From: Caulobacter sp. UNC279MFTsu5.1
GTDB taxonomy: Bacteria > Pseudomonadota > Alphaproteobacteria > Caulobacterales > Caulobacteraceae
DNA: 64,000 nucleotides
Direction of reading: 5' to 3'
Assembly (NCBI RefSeq): GCF_900114015.1
Contig: NZ_FORN01000008.1
Span: 1-64,000 of the forward strand
The position numbers were made by a program, and so were the translations under genes. Position 1 is the stretch's first letter; the number at the start of each line of letters is the position of its first letter. Below the pieces are notes generated by a model. That model was not told the DNA's origin. It ran no database searches and saw only the letters and a list, made by a program, of their open reading frames with translations. This document shows, piece after piece, positions 9,817 through 18,208 of the stretch.

Positions 9817-10017
9817 CGTCGCCAGCGGAGTTCTCCCGTCCGTGTCCGTTCGTCGACGAGCGAGTCGCCGGGTCCTTTCGCCTGTTTAGCACGACGGCCC
9901 GGACGGGGTCCGCACCGGCTGGATCGGGCTCAGGGGAGAACCTCGAACGCCAGAAGTTTCAACGGGCTCCGCCGGAAATGTTGTCGGTGGCGATCACCCC
10001 GGCCCGGCCCCATTCAT

Positions 10018-10144
10018 CCGCTCATCCCGGCGAATGCCGGGACCCAGATGGAATGGCGGTGTGGTTGACGCCAACAGCGCTGAGCCCTTCCAGTCAGCCA
10101 CACCGCTATAGGATCTGGGTCCCGGCATTCGCCGGGATGAGCGG
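10018..10144. repeat. 127-bp palindromic element, family B copy 1
   Basis: Perfect 32-bp terminal arms (10018-10049 and 10113-10144) containing CTCATCCCGGCGAATGCC. The 63-bp interior is itself partly self-complementary (GCGGTGTGG near 10056, CCACACCGC near 10098). The whole unit can fold into one long hairpin. A second copy with identical length and arms lies at 25289-25415, with its interior in the opposite orientation. It ends nine bases before the stop of the adjacent halogenase gene. Confidence 0.9.
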
Positions 10145-10152
10145 GTTTAGGG

Positions 10153-11667
10153 TTAAGCCGAACGTTTGAAAGGCGCGGCCGGACAATGGGTTCTCAGGAA
10201 CTCCTCGTGGCTGGGCAAGGTGGCCACGAAGTCGGCCAGCATGGGGGCGGACTTGTCCATCAGGTTCATGATCACGCTTAGCGGGATGCGGTCGACCAGC
10301 TGCTGGTAGCGGTCGGGCCGCACGCCCATGCCCTCCATCACCGACTGCCAGCTGGGGGCGCGGAACATGTCGTCGACGCCGTCGCGCAGCACCCCGGCGG
10401 CCTTGAACAAGGCGATGCGCTCCCTGAGGCTCTCGGGGATCTCCACCTGCTGGTACGCGCGCCAAAACGGCGTGTCGTCGCGCTTGGTGGTCGCATAGTG
10501 CAGGACGATGAAGTCGCGGATTTCCTCGTAGTCGACCGTCATGCGGCGATTGTATTCGGCCGCCAGGGTCGGGTCGGCGTCCAGGTCCGGAAAGAACCGC
10601 AGCAGATAGTCCATGCCCTTGTAGATCAGGTGCAGGGCGGTCGACTCCAGCGGCTCGATGAAGCCGCCGGCCAGGCCGATGGCCACGCAGTTCCTGACCC
10701 ACAGCCGCTGGCGCATGCCGGTCTTGAACGGGATGATCGTCGGACCCAGCACCGTTTCGCCCTGAACCTGGCCGACCAGGGCGGCGACGGCCTCGTCGTC
10801 GCTGAGATACTTGCTGCAGAAGACGTAGCCGTTGCCCGACCGGTGCTGCAGCGGGATGCGCCAGCGCCAGCCGAAGTCCTGGGCCTGGGCCAGGGTGTAG
10901 GGATGCGGCGCGCCGACGTTCTCGGTCTGCAGGGCGACGGCGCGGTCGCAGAGCAGCACGTCCGTCCAGTCGCGGAACGGCTCGCCCAGGGTCTTGCCGA
11001 TCAGCAGCGAGCGGAAGCCCGAGCAGTCGATGAAGAAGTCGCCGGCCGCCTCGCGGCCGTCCCTCAGGATCACCTTCGCGATCCCGCCGTCGGGGCGGGT
11101 GACCACGTCGGTGACGACGCCCTCGGTGCGCTTGACGCCCCGCGCCTCGGCGAACCTGCGCAGGTACAGCGCCACCAACCGCGCGTCGATGTGCAGGGCG
11201 TAGTTGGCGTTGGCGATCATCGTGCGCTGGGCCTTGGACGGCAGCATGAACTTGCCGGCGTCGGCCATCACCGTGGCCGGGGCGAAGTCCTGCAGGCCGG
11301 ACGGATGGCCGTTCTGCTTGGCCCGCAGCCAGCACTGATAGAACTCGTTGACCTCCAGCGGCCCGCCGATCTGGCCGAACGGGTGGTAGTAGACGTCGCC
11401 CTTGGCGCGCCAGTTCTCGAACCGGATGCCCAGCTTGAAGGCGGCCTGGGTTTCCTGGATGAACTCCTGCTCGTTGATCCCCAGGGTGCGGATCAGCTGG
11501 AGGAACGGCGGGATGGTCGACTCCCCCACCCCGATGGTGCCGATCTCCTCGGACTCGACCAGTTCGACCTGCGTCGGGCCGTTCTGGAAATAGTGGCTGA
11601 GCATGGCCGCGCAGATCCAGCCGGCCGAGCCGCCGCCGACGATGACGATCTTGTTCAGGTGAGCCAT
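10153..11667 (-). CDS. Flavin-dependent (tryptophan-type) halogenase, locus 1
   Basis: A 504-residue FADH2-dependent halogenase. The dinucleotide-binding GGGSAGW is at residues 11-17 and the GVGESTIP flavin loop at 47-54. The lysine that forms chloramine or guides HOCl in PrnA/RebH aligns with K78 (AAFKLGIRF). The WxWxIP signature is W267-R-W269-R-I-P, and the catalytic glutamate is E341 in LEST, here followed by Ala instead of the Gly of PrnA. The true substrate is unknown: relatives in TonB receptor loci have been reported to act on indoles in vitro, but their natural substrates are open. The start at 11667 is ten bases after the stop of the upstream halogenase, with AGGA overlapping that stop. 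It lacks a signal peptide. It is the distal gene of the TonB-halogenase-halogenase unit. Confidence 0.93.
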   Translation of the reverse strand: MAHLNKIVIVGGGSAGWICAAMLSHYFQNGPTQVELVESEEIGTIGVGESTIPPFLQLIRTLGINEQEFIQETQAAFKLGIRFENWRAKGDVYYHPFGQIGGPLEVNEFYQCWLRAKQNGHPSGLQDFAPATVMADAGKFMLPSKAQRTMIANANYALHIDARLVALYLRRFAEARGVKRTEGVVTDVVTRPDGGIAKVILRDGREAAGDFFIDCSGFRSLLIGKTLGEPFRDWTDVLLCDRAVALQTENVGAPHPYTLAQAQDFGWRWRIPLQHRSGNGYVFCSKYLSDDEAVAALVGQVQGETVLGPTIIPFKTGMRQRLWVRNCVAIGLAGGFIEPLESTALHLIYKGMDYLLRFFPDLDADPTLAAEYNRRMTVDYEEIRDFIVLHYATTKRDDTPFWRAYQQVEIPESLRERIALFKAAGVLRDGVDDMFRAPSWQSVMEGMGVRPDRYQQLVDRIPLSVIMNLMDKSAPMLADFVATLPSHEEFLRTHCPAAPFKRSA

Positions 11668-11677
11668 TTGACGGGTC

Positions 11678-13216
11678 CTACTCGGCCGCGACCGGTTGTT
11701 GGGGTCGGGCGTACTGCTCGATGAAGTCGCCGTGGCTGCGGGTCGCGGCCACGGTGTCGGCCACCGCCTTGCGCATCTCGGCCAGGGCTCCGGAAAGCTG
11801 GGCGGCGTCGAAGCCGTCGACGCTGAGGTCGTAGGTCTGGGGCAACAGGCCAAAGCCGGCGTAGATCGCCAGCCAGCTGGGCGGGGAGAACATCTCCCAG
11901 CGATAGCGGACGAAGTGGCCCTGGGCGCGCCACAGGTCGATCTTCCTTTGCAGGGTGTCGGGAACCGCCATCTCGCGGCAGTGGGTCCAGAAGCCGGTCG
12001 TATCCGGACGCCGGTTGAGCTTGTAGTGCAGGATGACGAAGTCGCGGACGCGCTCCATCTCCAGGCGCGACATTTCGTTGAACTCGTCGACCACCGCCGG
12101 GTCGAAGTCGCGGCTCGGGAACAGCTGCTTGATCTTCTCGATGCCGGTCTCGATCAGGGCGATGCTGGTGCTTTCCAGCGGCTCCAGGAAGCCCGAGGCC
12201 AGGCCCAGGGCGATGCAGTTCCTGTTCCAGGCCTTCCGGCGACGGCCGGGATGGAAGCCGATCTTGCGCGGTTCGTGCAGCAGGCGCTCGTCGAGCGCGC
12301 CGGTCAGCACCGCCCTCGCCGCCTCGTCGGTGGTGTGACGGCTGGAATAGACGTAGCCGTTGCCCCAGCGGTGCTGCAGCGGGATGCGCCACTGCCAGCC
12401 GGCCGGACGGGCGGTGACGTCGGTATAGGGCGGCGGCGGCCCCTGCCCTTCGCTCTGAACCGCCAAGGCGCTGTCGCACAGCAGCCACTGGCTCCAGTCC
12501 TCGTAGCCGGTGTGCAGGGCCTCCTCGATCAGCAGGCCGCGAAAGCCCGAGCAGTCGATGAACAGGTCGCCGGCGATCGTCGCGCCGCTGTCGAGGGACA
12601 CGGACTCGATGAAGCCGTCCTCGCCGCGCAGGTTGACCTTGACGATCCGGGCGTCCACGCGCCGCACGCCGTTCCGCTCGGCGACCTGGCGCATCAGCCG
12701 GGCGAACAGGCCGGCGTCGAAATGCAGCGCCCAGTCGAACACCGACAGCGTCGAGGGCGGATTGCGCGAGGGGGTGGTGAACTTGCCGCCGGCGGCCAGG
12801 CTGGCGCCCAGCGAATAGTCGCCGATCGGAACGTCCTCGCCCAGGGCGCGCAGCCGCATCCAGTAGTGATGGAACGCCACGCCCTTCAGGTCCTGGCCGT
12901 AGAGGCCGAACGGGTGGATGAACGACGCGCCCGGCGCGGTCCAGTCGTTGAAGCGGATGCCCAGCTTGCAGGTGCCACCGGTGGCCCGCAGCACGTCGAT
13001 GTCGGACAGGCCCAGGGCCTGGTAGAAGCGGCGGATGGTCGGGATCGTCGCCTCGCCCACCCCGATCGTGCCGATCTCGGACGACTCGATCAGGGTGATC
13101 TTGACCGGCGCGGCGCCGAAATGCTGTTTCAGGCTGGCGGCCGCCATCCAGCCCGCCGTGCCGCCGCCGACGATGACGATGTCGCGGATACGCCGATCCT
13201 GCGCACGGTGCTGCAT
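11678..13216 (-). CDS. Flavin-dependent (tryptophan-type) halogenase, locus 1
   Basis: A 512-residue halogenase-family flavoprotein. GGGTAGW at residues 17-23 binds FAD and GVGEATIP is at 52-59. The key lysine is K84 in GTCKLGIRF; the preceding aromatic residue of most homologues is replaced by Cys. The WxWxIP motif is W274-Q-W276-R-I-P, and the catalytic glutamate is E348 in EPLESTS. All residues expected for halogenation are therefore present. It lies 152 bases downstream of the TonB receptor, with a strong hairpin in between, and ten bases upstream of the next halogenase. It has no signal peptide, so it should act in the cytoplasm on an imported or endogenous small molecule. Confidence 0.93.
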   Translation of the reverse strand: MQHRAQDRRIRDIVIVGGGTAGWMAAASLKQHFGAAPVKITLIESSEIGTIGVGEATIPTIRRFYQALGLSDIDVLRATGGTCKLGIRFNDWTAPGASFIHPFGLYGQDLKGVAFHHYWMRLRALGEDVPIGDYSLGASLAAGGKFTTPSRNPPSTLSVFDWALHFDAGLFARLMRQVAERNGVRRVDARIVKVNLRGEDGFIESVSLDSGATIAGDLFIDCSGFRGLLIEEALHTGYEDWSQWLLCDSALAVQSEGQGPPPPYTDVTARPAGWQWRIPLQHRWGNGYVYSSRHTTDEAARAVLTGALDERLLHEPRKIGFHPGRRRKAWNRNCIALGLASGFLEPLESTSIALIETGIEKIKQLFPSRDFDPAVVDEFNEMSRLEMERVRDFVILHYKLNRRPDTTGFWTHCREMAVPDTLQRKIDLWRAQGHFVRYRWEMFSPPSWLAIYAGFGLLPQTYDLSVDGFDAAQLSGALAEMRKAVADTVAATRSHGDFIEQYARPQQPVAAE

Positions 13217-13309
13217 CCTGGCTCCCTACCTTTGATCGAAGCGCTGACCGGCTTCTTCTCGCGGGCTTCCAGCGCCCGTCTTGGTCGTCATGCTAACCGC
13301 CCGGCCTGG

Positions 13310-13344
13310 AAAAAGAAGCCGCTGCGACAGGGGATCGCAGCGGC
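13310..13344 (-). terminator. Strong hairpin between TonB receptor and halogenases
   Basis: On the minus strand GCCGCTGCGA pairs perfectly with TCGCAGCGGC (10 bp, 7-base loop) and is followed by TTCTTTTT. It lies about 25 bases after the receptor stop. It could end most receptor transcripts and so lower expression of the two halogenases, unless they have their own promoter in 13217-13309. Confidence 0.85.
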
Positions 13345-13368
13345 CCAGGGAAAGGGTTTAAGTCCGGG

Positions 13369-16300
13369 TCACCACTTGGCGCGGACGCCGAGGGTGTAGC
13401 GCGGCTCGAACTGGTTCTGGCTGAAGTACTGGGTCTTACCCTCGGCGAACCGCACGTAGTAGTTCTCGATCTCGCCGGTCACGTTCGAGCCGTTGAAGTA
13501 GACCGTGACGTTGTCGCGAACGTTGTAGCTGACGTTCACGTCGACGAAGCCGGTGGCGTCCTGGAAGACCGCCAGATTGCCGCCGACACTGCCCGTGACG
13601 CTGTTGAGGCGGTCCGTCCGATAGTTGTAGGCGACGCGGGCCTGCCACTTGTCGTCCTGATACCAGCCCACGAGATTGTACTGGTACTTGGAGTTATCGG
13701 TGAACGGCAGCTTCTTGCCGTCATAGCCAAGACGCGACTCCGAGCTCGGCGAGTAGGTGGCGTTGGCGTCGACCCCGAAGTTCGAGAAGAAACCGCCATC
13801 GGGCAGCAGGTCGCTGAAGGCCAGTTTCGTGCCGGCTTCCAGACCCTTCACCGAACCGCCGTCGCCCTGGATGGGCTGGGTGACGTTCACTTCACGCGGC
13901 GTGCCGTCCTGGTCCTTGAAGGTGCCGCGGGTCGTGCCGCCGGTGACGAAGCTGTCGATCTTCAGCTTGAACACCGACAGGTTCACCATCGACGCGCGGC
14001 CGAAATAATACTCGACCGCCGCGTCGAAGTTCGTCGACCGCCATGGATCCAGTTGCGGGTTGCCCGACGAACTGGCGCCCGTCACGCAGCGGCCCGGCTT
14101 GGTGCCGCAGTCGGCGGTGGCGATGCTGAGGCCGCCGCCATAGTTCTGCAGGTCGAGGGGCTGCATCGTCTTGGAATAGGCGAAGCGCAGCTTCAGGTGC
14201 TCGTCGAAGTCGTAGGTCGCGTTCAACGACGGCAGCCAGTCGGTGTACTTGCGGCTGGTGACCGTGTCGCCGACATCCAGGTTGGTGTCGCCGTAGTTCT
14301 GGGTGTCGCCGGTCAGGTTCTGCTTCACCAGCAGGTGGGTCTGGATGACGCGAAGACCGACATCGCCCGACAGCTTGCCGATCTCGAAGTTGGCCGAGCC
14401 GTAGGCGCTCTGCTCCTTCAAGGTCACGTCATAGGTCACGCCCGGGATCTGATAGCGGACCGCCGCGCCGAACACCTTCTCCTGGAACGACTTCACGTCG
14501 TCGAAGTCATGCGGGTCGACGACCCAGAAGCCCGGGATGCCCTGGGTGATGGAGCCCAGGTCGTCCATCCAGATGACGTTGTTGTAGGCGTCGATCTTGG
14601 TCGGACGGTTGACCGTGTAGCCCTGGAAGACCGGCGCGCCGCCGGCCGGGTTCGGCACGAACTCGCCCGCCTGGCACTGGTTCTGGTCCATGACCACGTC
14701 GATGGCCTTCCACTGGGCGAAGCAGCCCGCGGCCGGCACGGGCGTGCCGTTGGCCTGAACCGCCCCCGGCGTGCCGCCATAGAACGGCGAGAACAGGTGG
14801 AAGGCTTCCACATTGACCGTTCGATCGCTCTGGCGAACGCCCGCGTCGATCTTGGTGATGAAGCCCAGGAACTTGTCGTCGAACTGGTAGTGTCCAGCGG
14901 CGCTGAACACGTTCATGTCCGAGTCGACCTCGTTGTTGCCTTCCGAGGAGAAGGCGCCGATCGCGTAGCTGTCCTTGTTGGCCATGTAGTCCTTGAGCGT
15001 CTTGCCCGCGCCCAGACCACCGACCAGCGGGCGGTCGAAGCCGCTCCAGATCGCCTTGTTGCCCCCGATGTTGTAGTGCAGCTGCGGGTTGGCGCCGTAG
15101 CCTTGCGGGTTCGGGTTCAGGTAGCAGCCGCCGGCGCTGCCGACGACGGCGTTGCTGCGCTGCGACGCCGGATACTGGGCGCAGATGGCGGCCGGATAGA
15201 ACGGACCGCGCGTGCGGTCGGCCGCATTGCGGAACAGGTTGAACCGGCCGTCCGCGTATTGCCAGTTGCTCAGGTCGCCCTGGGCCTGGCCGTTCATGCT
15301 CAGACGGTTGCCGCTGGCCCGCACGGCTCGCACTTCGCTCGTGAAGGCGCCGCCGTTGTCGTATTTCAGTTCGAGGTTGTAGTTCTTGGTTTCCGACTTG
15401 GTGGTGCGGTTCACCGAGAAGCTGTTCACCCACCAGGCGTTGATGTCGTACTCATCGACCGCCAGCCAAGGACGGCCGTTGCCGGCCGGAGGCGGCGGGC
15501 TGCTGACGCCGGCGTTCTCGAACACGGTCGGGGTGGTCCAGACGCCGAAGGCGCCGCCGTCCCAGCGGTTGGAGATGTTGATGCCGGCGGCGCGGTTGTA
15601 TTCGTCGAGCTTGGCGTAGAAGCCCTCGGCCACCAGGGTGAAGCCCTCGCCCAGGTCGGCCTCGAAGGCCACGTTGACGCCCAGGCGCTTGCGTTCCTGC
15701 TCGCGGTGGAAGCTTTCGAAGCCGTGTGGCGAGATGAAGTTGTTGGCGGCCGAGCCACCCCAGTCGTTGTTGCCCGACAGGCCGACGACGCCCGAAGAGT
15801 TGTTGCCGAGGTTGGCCTCGCTCTTGGCGGCGGCGATCATCAGGCCGACGCGGTCGTTGCGCCAGCTGACCAGGCCGTTGATCAGGTAGTCGTCATCCTT
15901 GGTGCGCTCGCCGCGCTGGCCCTCGAGACCGCCGGCGAAGTGCAGGCCCTCCTCCATCTGGAACGGACGACGGGTGCGCAGGTCGACGGTGCCGCTGATG
16001 CCCGACAGGGCGTTGCGAGGATCGGTCGACTTGTAGACGACGACCGAGTTCATCAGCTGGGCGGGCACGTCCAGCAGGTTCGGCTGGGCCGAGCCCATGT
16101 TGCCGGCGCTCAGATACTGCTCGCCGTTCAGCAGGGTGATCACCTGGGCCAGGCCGCGGATGTTGATCGTCGCGCCTTCGCCGGCGTCCCGCTTGATCTG
16201 GATGCCCGGGATGCGCTGCAGCGAGTCGGCGATGGTGGTGTCGGGCAGCTTGCCGATGTCTTCCGAGGAGATCGCATCGACGAGGGCGGTTTCGCGCCGC

Positions 16301-16485
16301 TTGACGTCGACCGAGCGCATCTGCGAGCCGCGGATGCCGGTGACGACGATTTCCTCGACCTGCGAGGGCTCGTCCGCCGCGGCCTGGGCGTGGGCGCCCG
16401 TGGCCAGGGCCATGGACGAGGCGCCGGCCAGCAGCGCCAGGGTCATGCCCCGGGTCCATGCGGACGGATTTGGTGGATTGGACAA
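13369..16485 (-). CDS. TonB-dependent receptor, glycan locus 1
   Basis: A 1038-residue outer membrane active transporter. The signal peptide ends near GAHAQAA (about residue 33). A TonB-box-like EEIVVTGIRGS follows, then the plug domain (EDIGKLPDTTIADSLQRIPGIQI, INIRGL, YLSAGN). A 22-strand barrel closes with the C-terminal aromatic residue of RYTLGVRAKW. The subfamily is the long type seen in carbohydrate utilisation loci of Caulobacter and Xanthomonas. Its neighbours, a LacI regulator and a GH3 beta-glucosidase on the other strand, point to a beta-glucoside or related oligosaccharide as substrate (inference). A LacI-like palindrome at 16711-16724 lies 226 bases upstream. Confidence 0.96.
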   Translation of the reverse strand: MSNPPNPSAWTRGMTLALLAGASSMALATGAHAQAAADEPSQVEEIVVTGIRGSQMRSVDVKRRETALVDAISSEDIGKLPDTTIADSLQRIPGIQIKRDAGEGATINIRGLAQVITLLNGEQYLSAGNMGSAQPNLLDVPAQLMNSVVVYKSTDPRNALSGISGTVDLRTRRPFQMEEGLHFAGGLEGQRGERTKDDDYLINGLVSWRNDRVGLMIAAAKSEANLGNNSSGVVGLSGNNDWGGSAANNFISPHGFESFHREQERKRLGVNVAFEADLGEGFTLVAEGFYAKLDEYNRAAGINISNRWDGGAFGVWTTPTVFENAGVSSPPPPAGNGRPWLAVDEYDINAWWVNSFSVNRTTKSETKNYNLELKYDNGGAFTSEVRAVRASGNRLSMNGQAQGDLSNWQYADGRFNLFRNAADRTRGPFYPAAICAQYPASQRSNAVVGSAGGCYLNPNPQGYGANPQLHYNIGGNKAIWSGFDRPLVGGLGAGKTLKDYMANKDSYAIGAFSSEGNNEVDSDMNVFSAAGHYQFDDKFLGFITKIDAGVRQSDRTVNVEAFHLFSPFYGGTPGAVQANGTPVPAAGCFAQWKAIDVVMDQNQCQAGEFVPNPAGGAPVFQGYTVNRPTKIDAYNNVIWMDDLGSITQGIPGFWVVDPHDFDDVKSFQEKVFGAAVRYQIPGVTYDVTLKEQSAYGSANFEIGKLSGDVGLRVIQTHLLVKQNLTGDTQNYGDTNLDVGDTVTSRKYTDWLPSLNATYDFDEHLKLRFAYSKTMQPLDLQNYGGGLSIATADCGTKPGRCVTGASSSGNPQLDPWRSTNFDAAVEYYFGRASMVNLSVFKLKIDSFVTGGTTRGTFKDQDGTPREVNVTQPIQGDGGSVKGLEAGTKLAFSDLLPDGGFFSNFGVDANATYSPSSESRLGYDGKKLPFTDNSKYQYNLVGWYQDDKWQARVAYNYRTDRLNSVTGSVGGNLAVFQDATGFVDVNVSYNVRDNVTVYFNGSNVTGEIENYYVRFAEGKTQYFSQNQFEPRYTLGVRAKW

Positions 16486-16710
16486 GGTCTTCGCTCCCCA
16501 AGGTTTTTATGGCCGTTCTTGACCCGGCCTGTTTCGGCGCGGGCTGCGTCTTCGCTTCGCCTGCCGTCGGGGATCCCCAGCCTGCCCGGCGAGCCCCGTT
16601 TTCAAGCGAAAGTCCGTTGGCGACCCGGCGCCCCTCGACGCCCACGCTGGCTCACGCCCTCCCCAGCCGTGACTCAAGATCGACAAATGTCCCGTTCGTG
16701 TCAATCGAAA

Positions 16711-16724
16711 TGTCAACGTTGTCA
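16711..16724. promoter_or_regulatory. Candidate LacI-family operator upstream of the TonB receptor
   Basis: TGTCAACGTTGTCA, an 8-bp perfect core palindrome with the CG centre typical of LacI-family sites. Its inner 12 bases, GTCAACGTTGTC, match the pattern GACANCGNTGTC seen at three other promoters in this window with one mismatch. Confidence 0.55.
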
Positions 16725-16958
16725 TTCCACGATCGGACCACGCGAAACAGGCCCCGCCCGGAGGCTCGTCGACGCAGGGCGGAACCCGACCAGAGTTCAT
16801 TTATGTATTGGATTTTCTAAGTATTTTTATCGCTCTGCCGCAGAACACCGCCATCTCTGAAAGATGCAAGGCCAAGCTATGCAAGCCAAAGTTATGCCCG
16901 ACACGCTGAGATTCGGTCGGAAAGCTTCCCTTACGGAAGCCAAACCCTCGATCTGAAA

Positions 16959-17015
16959 TGTCCAGTTTTGACCGATGGTGTCCCAATCAATGTCCATGCT
17001 AGACAAATTATGTCC
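16959..17015. repeat. Four phased TGTCC direct repeats in the divergent promoter region
   Basis: TGTCC occurs at 16959, 16979, 16991 and 17011, giving start-to-start distances of 20, 12 and 20 bases. Further TGTC copies lie at 16688, 16699, 16711 and 16720. The array sits between the TonB receptor and lacI promoters and looks like a protein-binding array rather than coding DNA. The rest of 16486-17123 shows nothing else I can assign. Confidence 0.45.
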
Positions 17016-17023
17016 CACCGCAT

Positions 17024-17035
17024 GACATCGCTGTC
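17024..17035. promoter_or_regulatory. Candidate LacI-family operator upstream of lacI and GH3
   Basis: GACATCGCTGTC matches GACANCGNTGTC at all ten fixed positions and lies 89 bases before the start of the LacI-family regulator. This fits autoregulation of the lacI-GH3 transcript. Confidence 0.5.
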
Positions 17036-17123
17036 GGACTGAGCTATGGCTTGGCCACGGGGCGGGCGGCGACCAGGATGGTTGAACGCGTGGCGACTAC
17101 TTGAGTCTGGGTGCGACAAGGTC

Positions 17124-18146
17124 ATGGCGACGATCCACGATGTGGCGCTGCGGGCGGGCGTGTCGCCCAAGACCGTCTCGCGGGTGATGAACGACCACGA
17201 GAGCGTCAGCGCCAAAACCCGCGAGCGCGTGCGCCTCGCCATGCAGGCGCTGGACTACCATCCCAACGCCGTGGCCCGGGGCCTGCGCGCCCAAGCCGCC
17301 CCGGCTGTCGGCATCCTGATGGGAGACCCCAGCGGCGGCTACCAGACCCGCATCCACCATGCCCTGATGGTCGCGTGCCTGCAGAACGGCCGCCACCTGT
17401 CGGCCGAGCTGGTCGAGGGCGACCTGGCCGGCTGGCAGGACCGCATCCGCGCCTTCGTGACGGAGGGCGGCATTCGCGAGATGGTGCTGCTGCCGCCCGA
17501 ATGCGATTTCGCGCCGCTGAAGGCGTTGCTGCGCGAGCACGATGTGCGCTGCGTGCTGATCTCGCCGACCAGCCCCGATTCTCTGTCGCCCAGCATCGTG
17601 ATGGACGACCGCGCCGCCGCCCGCGAGGTGGTCGAGCACCTGTTCAGCCTGGGCCACGAACGGATCGGCCACATCGCCGGCCATCCCGACCACGCCGCCA
17701 GCACCCTGCGCCGCAACGGCTTCAACGAGGCCTACGCCGCCGCCGGCAAGCCGCGACCCGATCCCGCCCTGATTGTTCCCGGCGACTTCAGCTTCAAGGG
17801 CGGCCTGGCCGGCGCCCAGGCCCTGCTGGACATGGACGATCCGCCGACCGCCATCTTCGCGGCCAATGACGACATGGCCGCCGCCACCTGCATGGAGGCC
17901 CAGCGTCGCGGCCTGAAGCTGCCCGACGACCTGTCGGTGGTCGGCTTCGACGACGCGCCGATCGCCGCCGCGATCTGGCCCTCCCTGACCACGATCCGCC
18001 AGCCCTTCGACCAGATGACCCAGCGGGCCATCACCGCCCTCAACGCCTGGAGCGCCAACGCGGCGCTCGGCAAGGCGGCGGCGACCATCCTGACCCAGCA
18101 CAGCCTGGTGATCCGCGAATCCACCGGCCCGGTCCGCGCCGGCTAG
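17124..18146 (+). CDS. LacI-family transcriptional regulator, glycan locus 1
   Basis: A 340-residue repressor. The N-terminal helix-turn-helix reads TIHDVALRAGVSPKTVSRVMN, followed by the hinge helix that ends in YHPNAVARGLR. The periplasmic-binding-protein-like effector domain contains GDPSGGYQ and the C-terminal DDLSVVGFDDAPIA signature. The start at 17124 (MATIHD) is typical for the family and is preferred over an in-frame ATG at 17046 that would add 26 non-conserved residues. The GH3 gene follows 62 bases downstream in the same direction, so both probably form one transcript. It likely controls that transcript and the divergent TonB receptor in response to a sugar. Confidence 0.94.
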   Translation: MATIHDVALRAGVSPKTVSRVMNDHESVSAKTRERVRLAMQALDYHPNAVARGLRAQAAPAVGILMGDPSGGYQTRIHHALMVACLQNGRHLSAELVEGDLAGWQDRIRAFVTEGGIREMVLLPPECDFAPLKALLREHDVRCVLISPTSPDSLSPSIVMDDRAAAREVVEHLFSLGHERIGHIAGHPDHAASTLRRNGFNEAYAAAGKPRPDPALIVPGDFSFKGGLAGAQALLDMDDPPTAIFAANDDMAAATCMEAQRRGLKLPDDLSVVGFDDAPIAAAIWPSLTTIRQPFDQMTQRAITALNAWSANAALGKAAATILTQHSLVIRESTGPVRAG

Positions 18147-18208
18147 AGCAGAAATCCGATCCGCGCGGCCGAGCCCTCTTCGCCCGCGCCAACCAAATGG
18201 GAGGTACT

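Noticed and set aside
14053-16860. Open frame of 935 codons opposite TonB receptor 1
   Set aside because: Antisense shadow; the receptor on the other strand has full domain structure. The same holds for the 949-codon frame opposite receptor 2 (55927-58776).
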